64,000 bases of DNA, taken from a virus. Below, piece after piece: positions 16,337 through 23,791 of this stretch. A program made the translations under genes and the position numbers. Numbering within the stretch: the first letter of the stretch is position 1; the number at the start of each line of letters is the position of its first letter. The stretch is from the IMG/VR virus record IMGVR_UViG_3300028676_000003, positions 1 to 64,000 of that record. One strand, given 5' to 3'. The notes under the pieces were generated by a model. That model had not been told where the DNA came from. It worked only from the letters and a program-made list of their open reading frames with translations, and made no database searches.

Positions 16337-16490
16337 AACACGTCCCTTAAAAATTCACATACAACAAACAATATCTCATAAATGTGTTGATATTATTGGT
16401 GTGAACACCTACAACGATGTTAATGTTATTTTAACAAATCGGGTTATCCGAGCGGTTAATTTCGAAATCCGTAAAATACGTAAACCATGA
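16311..16490 (+). CDS. MxLG array protein, unit 14 (MLG variant)
   Basis: 59 residues from an ATG giving MLGMSLTNRT, a one-residue-shorter version of the array start; an earlier in-frame ATG is less array-like. Ends with ATGA overlap to unit 15. Confidence 0.6.
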   Translation: MLGMSLTNRTRPLKIHIQQTISHKCVDIIGVNTYNDVNVILTNRVIRAVNFEIRKIRKP

Positions 16491-16690
16491 AACTAGGGAA
16501 TAAAACAGATGTAAATACCGTAACTAATGCTTTACATGAGCTTAAGTGGGATATTGTTTGGGATGCTGTTGCGAAAGAAACAGGACTTGATAATATGGGA
16601 ACAGTGAGTGAAGCGATTTGGGATAAGATAGACGATGAATTATTCTTTGATTTTTATTATATTGACTCAATAAATCCAACATATCCATGA
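16487..16690 (+). CDS. MxLG array protein, unit 15
   Basis: 67 residues, MKLGNKTDVN; has WDIVWDAV and SEAIWDKIDDEL, the characteristic IWD motif. ATGA overlap. Confidence 0.85.
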   Translation: MKLGNKTDVNTVTNALHELKWDIVWDAVAKETGLDNMGTVSEAIWDKIDDELFFDFYYIDSINPTYP

Positions 16691-16872
16691 AATTAGGTAA
16701 ACAAAGAAGTAATCCAATTCGTTCACTTATTCAGTCTCTTGCTTATACAAAGTTTTGGGATGAAAGTTTTAGTGCTACAAAACCTGAGTTATGGAATGAT
16801 ATAAGCAGAAAGACTTGGGATAGAGTAAACAATGAAATAATTCCAATATCAGTTAGGAGTGAAATTAGGTAA
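16687..16872 (+). CDS. MxLG array protein, unit 16
   Basis: 61 residues, MKLGKQRSNP; ELWNDISRKTWDRVNNEI, closely related to unit 17 (DLWEDLAVRMWDNGFN). Ends SEIR on the start motif of unit 17. Confidence 0.85.
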   Translation: MKLGKQRSNPIRSLIQSLAYTKFWDESFSATKPELWNDISRKTWDRVNNEIIPISVRSEIR

Positions 16873-17029
16873 ACCAATACAAGATATAGTCACTAAGGCG
16901 GTTAAAAATCTATGTTACTATAAGTTATGGAATGATACCACAGCTGTAACTGACCGTGATTTATGGGAAGACTTAGCTGTTAGGATGTGGGATAACGGAT
17001 TTAATATAGAGATAAGTGAAATTAGGTAA
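16859..17029 (+). CDS. MxLG array protein, unit 17 (GTG start)
   Basis: 56 residues, start GTG giving (M)KLGKPIQDI; no ATG is available at the conserved position. Paralog of unit 16 across YxKLWNDTTAVTDRDLWEDL. Ends SEIR in a 14-base overlap. Confidence 0.8.
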   Translation: MKLGKPIQDIVTKAVKNLCYYKLWNDTTAVTDRDLWEDLAVRMWDNGFNIEISEIR

Positions 17030-17192
17030 TCCAATAGGACAATATAAACATGTAACAATGCTGAATAATTTAGCGTTGTCAATCAGATGTAATGATGAAG
17101 ACTATGATATAGCTGATATTGTATTATGGGAAGGTGTAAAACAAGCAATAGGAAATGGAGAAGTTAGTCTTAGGAGAATTTATAGGGGTTAA
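17016..17192 (+). CDS. MxLG array protein, unit 18 (GTG start)
   Basis: 58 residues, GTG start, (M)KLGNPIGQY; DIVLWEGVKQAI carries the LWE form of the W motif. Overlaps unit 19 by 38 bases. Confidence 0.75.
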   Translation: MKLGNPIGQYKHVTMLNNLALSIRCNDEDYDIADIVLWEGVKQAIGNGEVSLRRIYRG

Positions 17193-17394
17193 CCTAACCA
17201 AGCTTATAAATAAAAATCAATTGGATATGGATAAAATACTCTATTTGAAGGTTAATAACCTTGATTTTGATAACGTATTCAATGACATTTATAATAGCGT
17301 AACAAGAAACATTCAATTCAGACACTTGATTGAGGAACATATCTTGTATGACAGAGAACAAAGAGATGCAGTTAATCAAATGTTACCTTTTTAA
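17155..17394 (+). CDS. MxLG array protein, unit 19 (displaced tag)
   Basis: 79 residues, MEKLVLGEFIG: the L-G-E element is two residues further in than usual. Helical, FDNVFNDIYNSV in the middle. One base before unit 20. Confidence 0.7.
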   Translation: MEKLVLGEFIGVNLTKLINKNQLDMDKILYLKVNNLDFDNVFNDIYNSVTRNIQFRHLIEEHILYDREQRDAVNQMLPF

Positions 17395-17395
17395 T

Positions 17396-17566
17396 ATGGA
17401 ACTAGGAGATACAATATACTACGAAATGCGAAATAAGATATCAGATAATATTTGGTTTGTACTTGCAGATGAGAACTTGAACATTCAAACCGAAATTGGT
17501 AATGAAATTAATGAAGAAATTTGGGAAAAACAAATCATTTTTCCTAGTAGAGGTGAAATGATTTAA
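17396..17566 (+). CDS. MxLG array protein, unit 20
   Basis: 56 residues, MELGDTIYYE; IWFVLADE and EEIWEKQIIF are two W motifs. The ATG at the conserved motif is preferred over in-frame ATGs upstream. One-base gap on both sides. Confidence 0.8.
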   Translation: MELGDTIYYEMRNKISDNIWFVLADENLNIQTEIGNEINEEIWEKQIIFPSRGEMI

Positions 17567-17567
17567 T

Positions 17568-17744
17568 ATGAAATTAGGTGAAAGACAACTAACAAAAATA
17601 CTAATAATCAATGATGTTAACACAATAATTAATATTGATTTGCGTCGAATATATTATAACGAAAGAATTAATTTCACTGGTAGTACGCTTCTAGGGAATT
17701 TAAGAATTATTAATTTAACTTGGAGTATACGTGAACTTAGGTAA
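17568..17744 (+). CDS. MxLG array protein, unit 21
   Basis: 58 residues, MKLGERQLTK; strand-rich, ends TWSIRELR, the last residues encoded by the start motif of unit 22. Confidence 0.75.
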   Translation: MKLGERQLTKILIINDVNTIINIDLRRIYYNERINFTGSTLLGNLRIINLTWSIRELR

Positions 17745-17943
17745 AAGTAAATCAGAGAATTTTGAAGATTTAAATAAAGAACATAAGAAAGACTTACATG
17801 AGAATATTAAGGTTTCTCTTGATAGAGTATGTCTTGATTATTGGGATGATTGGGATAGATGGGCGTCAGGACCCGTAACACAATTAATAAAGGGAATTAG
17901 ACCAAGAGTATATGAATTTAGGAAAACAAATAGACAGCGTTGA
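17731..17943 (+). CDS. MxLG array protein, unit 22 (GTG start)
   Basis: 70 residues, GTG start, (M)NLGKSKSEN; Trp-rich DYWDDWDRWASG, echoed by GWGPWADLDW in unit 23. Overlaps unit 23 by 32 bases. Confidence 0.75.
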   Translation: MNLGKSKSENFEDLNKEHKKDLHENIKVSLDRVCLDYWDDWDRWASGPVTQLIKGIRPRVYEFRKTNRQR

Positions 17944-18091
17944 TTATCGAAATAATGTTCTTATATCGATAAACAATATGGAACAACAAATAAATGCTCC
18001 TAAGTATGATTATGTTCATGGATGGGGGCCTTGGGCTGACCTTGATTGGTTTGTTGATATATTTCATTCAGATTTTAGAGTATGGATTTAG
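17912..18091 (+). CDS. MxLG array protein, unit 23
   Basis: 59 residues, MNLGKQIDSV; Trp-rich C-terminal half related to unit 22. Stop TAG lies in the ATGGATTTAG start of unit 24 (10-base overlap). Confidence 0.8.
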   Translation: MNLGKQIDSVDYRNNVLISINNMEQQINAPKYDYVHGWGPWADLDWFVDIFHSDFRVWI

Positions 18092-18276
18092 GTATTTCAC
18101 AAGCAAATAAACTATCAGATATTGATAATGAAGGGAGATTTACATTCAGCGAATCAAGTAGATTCAGAATAAAGCTTAGACAAGAGTATTGTGATAAAAG
18201 GTATAGTGAAGGAGTTTTTATTACAGCAAATTTTAATTTTGTTGACTTAAATATACAAATAAATGAAATTAGGTAA
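18082..18276 (+). CDS. MxLG array protein, unit 24
   Basis: 64 residues, MDLGISQANK. Ends NINEIR-type, QINEIR, on the unit 25 start motif (14-base overlap). Confidence 0.8.
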   Translation: MDLGISQANKLSDIDNEGRFTFSESSRFRIKLRQEYCDKRYSEGVFITANFNFVDLNIQINEIR

Positions 18277-18439
18277 TCATACAAGAGAAACATTCTATAC
18301 AGTCCATCATATTTGGGCTAAGTTGCTTGAACGCAATAAGAATGAACGTATAGCTCTAACGCTTTGGAGAAACGTTAATAATTCAACTAATGATAATATA
18401 AGTCTTCAATTGGCTCCATATAAAATAAAACGAGTATGA
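18263..18439 (+). CDS. MxLG array protein, unit 25
   Basis: 58 residues, MKLGNHTRET; HHIWAKLLERN and ALTLWRNVNN carry two W motifs. ATGA overlap. Confidence 0.8.
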   Translation: MKLGNHTRETFYTVHHIWAKLLERNKNERIALTLWRNVNNSTNDNISLQLAPYKIKRV

Positions 18440-18621
18440 TACTAGGTAATAAGGTTGAATACAAGCCATATAGCGGAATTGGTTGTTATACTAGGGTTTA
18501 TATAAATGGTTTTATGCATAGTCTTATACATAGAATTGTATCAATTAAAGTAACCAGTAGACTAACATTAGGACTACAAAGGATTAGTAACAATAGAATC
18601 ATAATCAATGAAATTAGGTAG
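18436..18621 (+). CDS. MxLG array protein, unit 26
   Basis: 61 residues, MILGNKVEYK; His-containing helix FMHSLIHRIVS. Ends IINEIR on the unit 27 start (14-base overlap). Confidence 0.8.
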   Translation: MILGNKVEYKPYSGIGCYTRVYINGFMHSLIHRIVSIKVTSRLTLGLQRISNNRIIINEIR

Positions 18622-18805
18622 ACACTTATACGATGTAACGGCAAGTGAAGGTGCTGGAAACATGCAGACTTTCTTCATGATGTATACCTATGGTAAGCTA
18701 GAAACTAAATTGGCTAATTGGATGTATGCTAGAATGATACGAGGTTATGGTAATACGTTACCAATAAATTATAAAGTACTATGGACATGGGGAAATTGGG
18801 ATTAG
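18608..18805 (+). CDS. MxLG array protein, unit 27
   Basis: 65 residues, MKLGRHLYDV; Met-rich centre, LANWMYARMI. Overlaps unit 28 by 25 bases. Confidence 0.75.
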   Translation: MKLGRHLYDVTASEGAGNMQTFFMMYTYGKLETKLANWMYARMIRGYGNTLPINYKVLWTWGNWD

Positions 18806-18966
18806 GAGAGCCGAGGTCGGTAAGTTTAGAACATGACGTAAGGAAACTATCAAACCATATGTTTGACTTGGTATATGATGTTAAACTAGAACACAGACCG
18901 TTCGTAAATACTAACGCTAAGATTAGACGAAATCTAATTGATGTGAGAAATTTACAAGTAAAGTAA
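18781..18966 (+). CDS. MxLG array protein, unit 28 (double tag)
   Basis: 61 residues, MDMGKLGLGEPRS, as if the L-G motif were repeated. Last unit before the second cassette. The start may instead be the second ATG (MGKLGLGE). Confidence 0.7.
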   Translation: MDMGKLGLGEPRSVSLEHDVRKLSNHMFDLVYDVKLEHRPFVNTNAKIRRNLIDVRNLQVK

Positions 18967-19007
18967 AACTTTTTATCAAATAATTTGGTATATTGAATTA
19001 TTATACA

Positions 19008-19015
19008 TACCTTTG
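19008..19015 (+). promoter_or_regulatory. promoter -7 box TACCTTTG
   Basis: Perfect box in the same TTATACATACCTTTG context as the promoter of the first cassette; TTTGGTA lies upstream as a candidate -33 element. Confidence 0.7.
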
Positions 19016-19032
19016 TTAAAAATAAATCAGAT

Positions 19033-19239
19033 ATGAGAGCATTAGTTTGGATTCTTTTATTCATTATACAAGTTATTACTGGCGCAATGACCATTTGTAC
19101 TTGGATTCTTTGGGTAACAAGCTTCCCAACAAAAACAGATATGTTTTATCCTTGTTTTGCATCATTTATTATCTGTAGCTTAGCGTTTATTATTAATCAA
19201 TTCCTGCAACATACGTGGGATAATTACAAAGACAATTAA
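19033..19239 (+). CDS. small two-span membrane protein
   Basis: 68 residues, hydrophobic helices at about 3-28 and 38-58. First gene of the second non-array cassette. Function unknown. Confidence 0.75.
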   Translation: MRALVWILLFIIQVITGAMTICTWILWVTSFPTKTDMFYPCFASFIICSLAFIINQFLQHTWDNYKDN

Positions 19240-19242
19240 ATT

Positions 19243-19659
19243 ATGAAAGATTTACAAAGTTTCATTACGGATATGGTTCGTATTGAAGAAATTGAGTCAG
19301 TTCAAGCATTTGGACACTACCCATTTCAATTAATGTCAGAGGGGTCTGATGATTCGTTAACTCTTGCCGTGCTTGACTTAGGTGATGTAATACCTTGCTA
19401 CAAGATATTTGCTGAACACTTAGCGAAGGGTGCCAAAAGAATCTATATGTCTATTGACTTTCCTGCGGGTGGTGACTTAGCAGAAGACTTCGTTGCTGTA
19501 TTCCAATACGAAAACGAAACCTTTAATGTTGTAGCGTTGCCATATGATGCTGAGGGAACACAATCTCCACAAGTAACAACTGAACAAAGCGTTCACTTAA
19601 GTGAACTCAAAACTCAGTTTGAAACGATTGTTAAAACTTTCATTAAGCAAGAGGCTTAA
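19243..19659 (+). CDS. hypothetical protein
   Basis: 138 residues, acidic, soluble, predicted alpha/beta (LTLAVLDLGDVIPCYKIFAEHL, RIYMSIDFPAGGD). Follows the membrane protein by 3 bases and precedes a terminator. Not recognised. Confidence 0.75.
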   Translation: MKDLQSFITDMVRIEEIESVQAFGHYPFQLMSEGSDDSLTLAVLDLGDVIPCYKIFAEHLAKGAKRIYMSIDFPAGGDLAEDFVAVFQYENETFNVVALPYDAEGTQSPQVTTEQSVHLSELKTQFETIVKTFIKQEA

Positions 19660-19679
19660 TATCAATCAAAAGAAAAGTT

Positions 19680-19713
19680 AAGGGATAATCTGATTAGTTG
19701 GATTATCCCTTTA
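19680..19713 (+). terminator. intrinsic terminator
   Basis: AAGGGATAATC pairs with GATTATCCCTT, followed by a short T/A run. Array unit 29 follows after 20 bases with no visible promoter. Confidence 0.75.
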
Positions 19714-19733
19714 TTATATTTAACCAATTAGCT

Positions 19734-19976
19734 ATGCTACTAGGAAAACCATTAGAATCAGAAATCCATAATAATCTATATGATTTATATACCAGTCATG
19801 GACGTATTGCTCATAATCGAAAATGGGAACGAAAACTATTATTACGTTTCTTTGAACTTGAAATGGTTTGGTGTGAAAGAGTTGGAATGACAGATGTTCA
19901 ATTCAAGCGAATAATGAAGAAGATTAACAAACGAAAACGCAAGGAAAATGCTATTAGGAAACAAAATAAGGATTAG
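19734..19976 (+). CDS. MxLG array protein, unit 29
   Basis: 80 residues from MLLGKPLESEI. C-terminus is a basic helix (KRIMKKINKRKRKENAIRKQ), suggesting nucleic-acid or membrane contact. Overlaps unit 30 by 29 bases. Confidence 0.8.
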   Translation: MLLGKPLESEIHNNLYDLYTSHGRIAHNRKWERKLLLRFFELEMVWCERVGMTDVQFKRIMKKINKRKRKENAIRKQNKD

Positions 19977-20127
19977 AGACCAAGGCGGTAGAGCTATTTG
20001 GTGTGAAGTTGAAGATGAAATAAAAAGAAATGCAACTGAATATATCAATACTATTGTTAATCGCTTATTATGGACAAGGGTAATGGATGAAGTAGGTGAA
20101 ATATCAAGATACAAGATAAAAATATGA
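19948..20127 (+). CDS. MxLG array protein, unit 30
   Basis: 59 residues, MLLGNKIRIR; AIWCEVEDEI and RLLWTRVMDEV carry the W motif. ATGA overlap. Confidence 0.8.
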   Translation: MLLGNKIRIRDQGGRAIWCEVEDEIKRNATEYINTIVNRLLWTRVMDEVGEISRYKIKI

Positions 20128-20315
20128 AATTAGGACAACCATTTGACTATGAAATAGCTGAGAGCTTAAACCATTTGTACGAAAATAGTGTTCATTTTCT
20201 ACAGAACCGTCTTTTTGATACCGAGACATATTTGCTATTAGATAACATCAATGTATTTGGTGCTTTGATGGTTAGTAGCGTATATATTCCAAGTCTTGAT
20301 GATGATGATTTTTAG
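20124..20315 (+). CDS. MxLG array protein, unit 31
   Basis: 63 residues, MKLGQPFDYE; acidic C-terminus LDDDDF. Last unit before an internal promoter. Confidence 0.8.
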   Translation: MKLGQPFDYEIAESLNHLYENSVHFLQNRLFDTETYLLLDNINVFGALMVSSVYIPSLDDDDF

Positions 20316-20344
20316 ATTAACTTGTATTTCTCGTTTATTAATCG

Positions 20345-20352
20345 TATCTTTG
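20345..20352 (+). promoter_or_regulatory. promoter -7 box TATCTTTG for the main array block
   Basis: Perfect TAnnTTTG box ending 4 bases before the ATG of unit 32. It is the only well-placed promoter before 77 consecutive array units (13.5 kb). Another TATCTTTG near 21946 lies inside a coding unit. Confidence 0.75.
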
Positions 20353-20356
20353 TATC

Positions 20357-20515
20357 ATGAAAGTAGGTAGGTGTTATAAGGAGCAACTAAACCATGAGAT
20401 GAATCATGTTCGGTTTAGAATCGAAAATGTGATTGAGAAATCTAATGATTTAGAGAATGAATCTTTATTACGTCTATTTGGATTTAATTTCAGATTAAAT
20501 AATTTAGGAATATGA
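20357..20515 (+). CDS. MxLG array protein, unit 32
   Basis: 52 residues, MKVGRCYKEQ; helical, HVRFRIENVIEKSN. Probably translated from a nearly leaderless transcript end. ATGA overlap. Confidence 0.8.
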   Translation: MKVGRCYKEQLNHEMNHVRFRIENVIEKSNDLENESLLRLFGFNFRLNNLGI

Positions 20516-20679
20516 ATTTAGGAATAAAGGTAAGTCCAAGGTGTCCAAGGCTATATGATAATCTACTTGATGATGTAAATATAGTTTGTGTGTTAAGGCC
20601 ACAAATACCGATTTATCGAATGAAAGACAGGATAGTTAGAGGAATTTTTAATTTATTTATGATAGATGAAATTAGGTAA
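20512..20679 (+). CDS. MxLG array protein, unit 33
   Basis: 55 residues, MNLGIKVSPR; two Cys (SPRCPR, IVCV). Ends MIDEIR on the unit 34 start motif. Confidence 0.8.
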   Translation: MNLGIKVSPRCPRLYDNLLDDVNIVCVLRPQIPIYRMKDRIVRGIFNLFMIDEIR

Positions 20680-20836
20680 TCAACCGAAAAAGAAACTTGA
20701 ATATGAAACAGTTTATTATGAAATTATAAATGGTATCAGTGATGAACCGTTTTATATAAGAAATAATAACCTTATATACAATCTTTCAGCAGAAATTGGA
20801 GAAGAATTAATAGTCTTTAAAGTATTAAAAGTATGA
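20666..20836 (+). CDS. MxLG array protein, unit 34
   Basis: 56 residues, MKLGNQPKKK; Tyr-rich and strand-like C-terminal half. ATGA overlap. Confidence 0.8.
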   Translation: MKLGNQPKKKLEYETVYYEIINGISDEPFYIRNNNLIYNLSAEIGEELIVFKVLKV

Positions 20837-21018
20837 AGCTTATACCAATAAACAGAGGTAGTGTTGCGACACCAATCTCAACAGAACGAACCAATATGTG
20901 GTATAGTATTGTAAAAATAAAGAATTGGGAATTAGAGGAAGTAAGAAACACTATAAAGGATAATGTAATTGAAACCGTATTCGGGTTAACCCAATTCAAC
21001 AATAAAATGAAGATATGA
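20833..21018 (+). CDS. array protein, unit 35 (MKLIPI variant)
   Basis: 61 residues. Position 4 is Ile instead of Gly (MKLIPINRG); unit 36 has MKLVPIA, so this pair shares a distinct tag. ATGA overlaps on both sides keep it in the array. Confidence 0.75.
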   Translation: MKLIPINRGSVATPISTERTNMWYSIVKIKNWELEEVRNTIKDNVIETVFGLTQFNNKMKI

Positions 21019-21197
21019 AATTAGTTCCAATAGCATTTAGATATAAAATCATGCAACTGAACGCTACGCTTTGTGAACATGTAATGGATAATGAGAGAAG
21101 ACAGAAAAAAGTTCATGAATATTGGTCAGTTTGGAAGTTGAGGGTCCGACAAGATGTATTTGCAAATCAATTTACTAATATGGTCAAATGGAAGTAG
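21015..21197 (+). CDS. array protein, unit 36 (MKLVPI variant)
   Basis: 60 residues, MKLVPIAFRY; SVWKLRVRQDV has a W motif. Ends MVKWK-TAG within ATGGAAGTAG of unit 37. Confidence 0.75.
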   Translation: MKLVPIAFRYKIMQLNATLCEHVMDNERRQKKVHEYWSVWKLRVRQDVFANQFTNMVKWK

Positions 21198-21364
21198 GAA
21201 AACAGATAACAAGCGAAGCTCTTGAACTCTATAAGGTAATTATCATTACTAAGAAAGAGGTTGAAGAAGTTGTTCTGTTCACTGGTAATAGAAATATGGA
21301 CCCGATAATATCACTAAGATGGACACTAACAGCACTGGCGCAACAATTTGAATTAGATATATGA
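21188..21364 (+). CDS. MxLG array protein, unit 37
   Basis: 58 residues, MEVGKQITSE; helical with an EVEEVVLF segment. ATGA overlap with unit 38. Confidence 0.8.
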   Translation: MEVGKQITSEALELYKVIIITKKEVEEVVLFTGNRNMDPIISLRWTLTALAQQFELDI

Positions 21365-21552
21365 AATTAGGAAGACAATTAACGAAGGAAGATTTAGTAC
21401 CATGGAGTATTTATCACGAGTTAAGTAGGGATGCTAATACCAAAGCTCATATGCATGCAATGAATGAAGGGTTTAGAGACCTAGATAATTTAAGGGAGTC
21501 AATAGTAATTATGTTAGTAACTTACGGTAGATTTAATTCATTATGGAACTAG
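21361..21552 (+). CDS. MxLG array protein, unit 38
   Basis: 63 residues, MKLGRQLTKE; VPWSIYHELS. Ends SLWN-TAG within the ATGGAACTAG start of unit 39. Confidence 0.8.
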   Translation: MKLGRQLTKEDLVPWSIYHELSRDANTKAHMHAMNEGFRDLDNLRESIVIMLVTYGRFNSLWN

Positions 21553-21695
21553 GAAAAGAAATACAAAATAAATTTACCTGTTGGGAAGTTTATGAAAAGG
21601 TACGCAGAGAAACTGAAAAGAATTCAAATGAATTTCAATCATTAAAAAAATTAAAACTAAAACTAAGTAGTTATAATCTAATTGTATGGATTTAG
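21543..21695 (+). CDS. MxLG array protein, unit 39
   Basis: 50 residues, MELGKEIQNK; CWEVYEKVRRETEK helix and Lys-rich centre. Ends VWI-TAG in a 10-base overlap. Confidence 0.8.
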   Translation: MELGKEIQNKFTCWEVYEKVRRETEKNSNEFQSLKKLKLKLSSYNLIVWI

Positions 21696-21853
21696 GAAAG
21701 ACAACCAACTATAATAAGCAAAGGTTTAATACAGTAATGCTAAGGCTTAAGCTTATTAATCGGAGCGGATGTATTTCAGCTAATGAAGTTTATAATATGA
21801 GATATAGATTTGAAGGTTTATTATTAACACCAAGAATAAATAAATTAATATGA
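21686..21853 (+). CDS. MxLG array protein, unit 40
   Basis: 55 residues, MDLGKTTNYN; basic helix VMLRLKLINR. ATGA overlap with unit 41. Confidence 0.8.
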   Translation: MDLGKTTNYNKQRFNTVMLRLKLINRSGCISANEVYNMRYRFEGLLLTPRINKLI

Positions 21854-22002
21854 AATTAACAAAGCCCGATAGAAACATTCATTTAACCTTATTTGTTTTA
21901 GGTATGAAAATAAAAGCTTATACGCAAAGAGCACATATCTTTGATATGATTGAAGTAACAGAACAAACAATTATTTTTGATGAAACACCAAGTATGTTAT
22001 GA
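21850..22002 (+). CDS. array protein, unit 41 (MKLT variant)
   Basis: 50 residues, MKLTKPDRNI: Gly at position 4 is replaced by Thr. A TATCTTTG box lies inside it. ATGA overlaps both sides. Confidence 0.75.
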   Translation: MKLTKPDRNIHLTLFVLGMKIKAYTQRAHIFDMIEVTEQTIIFDETPSML

Positions 22003-22148
22003 AACTAGGAGAAAAACCATATTTCAATCTTCAACAATATATTCAATCTAAATGTGCTGAAACACTCTTTTATGAAGTTGAAATTGAATCGAAAATAGAA
22101 ATCCTATTCAGATTTTTAGTTTTGGATATAACATGTAAAAACTTATGA
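21999..22148 (+). CDS. MxLG array protein, unit 42
   Basis: 49 residues, among the shortest full units; MKLGEKPYFN. Two Cys. ATGA overlaps. Confidence 0.8.
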   Translation: MKLGEKPYFNLQQYIQSKCAETLFYEVEIESKIEILFRFLVLDITCKNL

Positions 22149-22309
22149 AACTAGGAAATAAAACAAGCAAAAGGAATATTGCAAACTTCAAGGAAGAACA
22201 CACAAGAAAGATGTTCAATACGAACGAAGCCTATGCAGTATGGCATATGTTTAATCGTATTAATAGGAAGATGATTAATACTCATGATATAACAATACCA
22301 TGGAATTAG
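22145..22309 (+). CDS. MxLG array protein, unit 43
   Basis: 54 residues, MKLGNKTSKR; AYAVWHMFNRINRKM. Ends PWN-TAG in the ATGGAATTAG start of unit 44. Confidence 0.8.
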   Translation: MKLGNKTSKRNIANFKEEHTRKMFNTNEAYAVWHMFNRINRKMINTHDITIPWN

Positions 22310-22494
22310 GAATACCTGTAAGGATTAATTTTTATGATGAAAAAAATCCAATCCGTAAGTTAAAGAACGATATTTGGAGTTTTGTAGCTCCATTTGTTAT
22401 GTTACGTGACGCTCATGAACCATTTAATATTAGACCAAGTGTCGTAAATGGAATAATTAACCAAGATTTAGAAAATAGTTTTGATGAATTATGA
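22300..22494 (+). CDS. MxLG array protein, unit 44
   Basis: 64 residues, MELGIPVRIN; NDIWSFVAPF W motif. ATGA overlap. Confidence 0.8.
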   Translation: MELGIPVRINFYDEKNPIRKLKNDIWSFVAPFVMLRDAHEPFNIRPSVVNGIINQDLENSFDEL

Positions 22495-22652
22495 AGCTAG
22501 GACAAAACATAAAAAAGAAAAATTCTCCAAGGAGACTGGTTGATATTACTGTAGCCCAGTTGAATATTGATTTACATATTCACCTTACAATAATTGGATT
22601 AGAATATAGAGTAATCATGGAATTAGGTAAATATACTAACATATGCGTTTAG
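22491..22652 (+). CDS. MxLG array protein, unit 45, with an embedded truncated unit
   Basis: 53 residues, MKLGQNIKKK. Its last 11 codons read MELGKYTNICV in the same frame (ATG at 22618): a second array start has been fused in-frame and cut short. Ends TAG in the ATGCGTTTAG start of unit 46. Confidence 0.8.
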   Translation: MKLGQNIKKKNSPRRLVDITVAQLNIDLHIHLTIIGLEYRVIMELGKYTNICV

Positions 22653-22897
22653 GAGCAAGAACAGGAGCAACACTAGGTACGCTCATCGATATTGAAACAC
22701 CAATGTTTGAGATTATCAAACAAAATATAAATAACAATAAAGCGGGAAATCAGTTACTGAGTAACGTTAGCCGACCAATAAGTAGGATTCATAATTCAAT
22801 TTGGACAGCGGTAAACTTTAAATTAATGACATATGAAGCTAGGACAGAATATAAAAGAAGATTACAGGACGGGAATAGATTTTGGCCTTTTTTTTAG
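22643..22897 (+). CDS. MxLG array protein, unit 46
   Basis: 84 residues, MRLGARTGAT; NSIWTAVNFKL W motif near residue 53, then about 25 extra residues that overlap unit 47 by 65 bases, as if its own stop was lost. Confidence 0.75.
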   Translation: MRLGARTGATLGTLIDIETPMFEIIKQNINNNKAGNQLLSNVSRPISRIHNSIWTAVNFKLMTYEARTEYKRRLQDGNRFWPFF

Positions 22898-23003
22898 TAA
22901 AAATGGACAAATAACTGGTACTGGAATGCAGATATTTAGTAAAATAACAAGACACTTGATAGCATTAGAAACACTAAATGTAAATGAAATTAGGAGAAGC
23001 TAA
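22833..23003 (+). CDS. MxLG array protein, unit 47
   Basis: 56 residues, MKLGQNIKED, sharing MKLGQNIK with unit 45. Ends VNEIRRS, reading through the unit 48 start motif by 20 bases. Confidence 0.8.
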   Translation: MKLGQNIKEDYRTGIDFGLFFSKNGQITGTGMQIFSKITRHLIALETLNVNEIRRS

Positions 23004-23157
23004 AAGCAGACAATCACGTAGAAATATCAAAGAAGTGGTTACAACAGATAGTATTATGATGCTAATTAATCAGTTTAGACCTCTTATTCCAAACGGACCC
23101 AATAAATTTATTGGAAGATTAAACAGATATAATATTTACATCAATGAGATTAGGTAA
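22984..23157 (+). CDS. MxLG array protein, unit 48
   Basis: 57 residues, MKLGEAKSRQ; basic. Ends INEIR-TAA on the start motif of unit 49. Confidence 0.8.
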   Translation: MKLGEAKSRQSRRNIKEVVTTDSIMMLINQFRPLIPNGPNKFIGRLNRYNIYINEIR

Positions 23158-23290
23158 ACCAATCCTTCATCAACTAACAATGAGCCTTAACTTTGTGTTT
23201 AAGTATCAAAAATTTGACTCGAAGGTTTCTTCGTTAAAGAGAAAATGGAACTTTCAACAATTTGAAATTATTACAATTACACACTTATGA
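23144..23290 (+). CDS. MxLG array protein, unit 49
   Basis: 48 residues, MRLGKPILHQ; FKYQKFDSKV then basic KRKWNFQQ. ATGA overlap. Confidence 0.8.
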   Translation: MRLGKPILHQLTMSLNFVFKYQKFDSKVSSLKRKWNFQQFEIITITHL

Positions 23291-23448
23291 AACTAGGAGA
23301 AAAGATACATAACTATGAAGATATTGAAAATTTAATAAAATCACCTCTTGATGATAAGCACATGTTCAACGGAAAGTATGAATTGGCTAGACTTATTAGA
23401 AGACTGATGATTAACTATAATGTTTTTGTAAGAGAAGAGCAAATATGA
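23287..23448 (+). CDS. MxLG array protein, unit 50
   Basis: 53 residues, MKLGEKIHNYEDIEN. Clear paralog of unit 51: NYxDIExxIKxxLDDKxM is shared. ATGA overlap. Confidence 0.85.
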   Translation: MKLGEKIHNYEDIENLIKSPLDDKHMFNGKYELARLIRRLMINYNVFVREEQI

Positions 23449-23615
23449 AACTAGGGAAAAGAGTTGCTAATTATCGAGATATTGAGTTTTACATTAAAGG
23501 TATTCTTGATGATAAATACATGTACTATGATGTACCTAAAGAAGCACGAAGTATAAGAAGCAATAGAAGTTATAATATTTTTATTTATATGGACATATTC
23601 AATAATTTAAGATGA
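23445..23615 (+). CDS. MxLG array protein, unit 51
   Basis: 56 residues, MKLGKRVANYRDIEF; tandem duplicate of unit 50 with a diverged C-terminus. ATGA overlap. Confidence 0.85.
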   Translation: MKLGKRVANYRDIEFYIKGILDDKYMYYDVPKEARSIRSNRSYNIFIYMDIFNNLR

Positions 23616-23791
23616 AACTAGGAGAACCATTAATGAAACGAAACTTAGGTGTTCTCAACATGAATATTAGATATCTACTTGATAATACAGGTCAGAATAT
23701 TAAACCCGCAGATTTTTTATTGGTTCGAGGACTGAGAAGAAGAGTAGTAATGTATAATTTTAGAGCAACACAACGAGAAATATGGAATTAG
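23612..23791 (+). CDS. MxLG array protein, unit 52
   Basis: 59 residues, MKLGEPLMKR; RGLRRRVVMYNF basic strand. Ends IWN-TAG in the start of unit 53. Confidence 0.8.
   Translation: MKLGEPLMKRNLGVLNMNIRYLLDNTGQNIKPADFLLVRGLRRRVVMYNFRATQREIWN

Noticed and set aside
21946-21953. TATCTTTG box inside array unit 41 as an internal array promoter.
   Set aside because: It is inside a coding unit, 53 bases from the next start and without a TTTGG-type upstream element; left as possible but unsupported.
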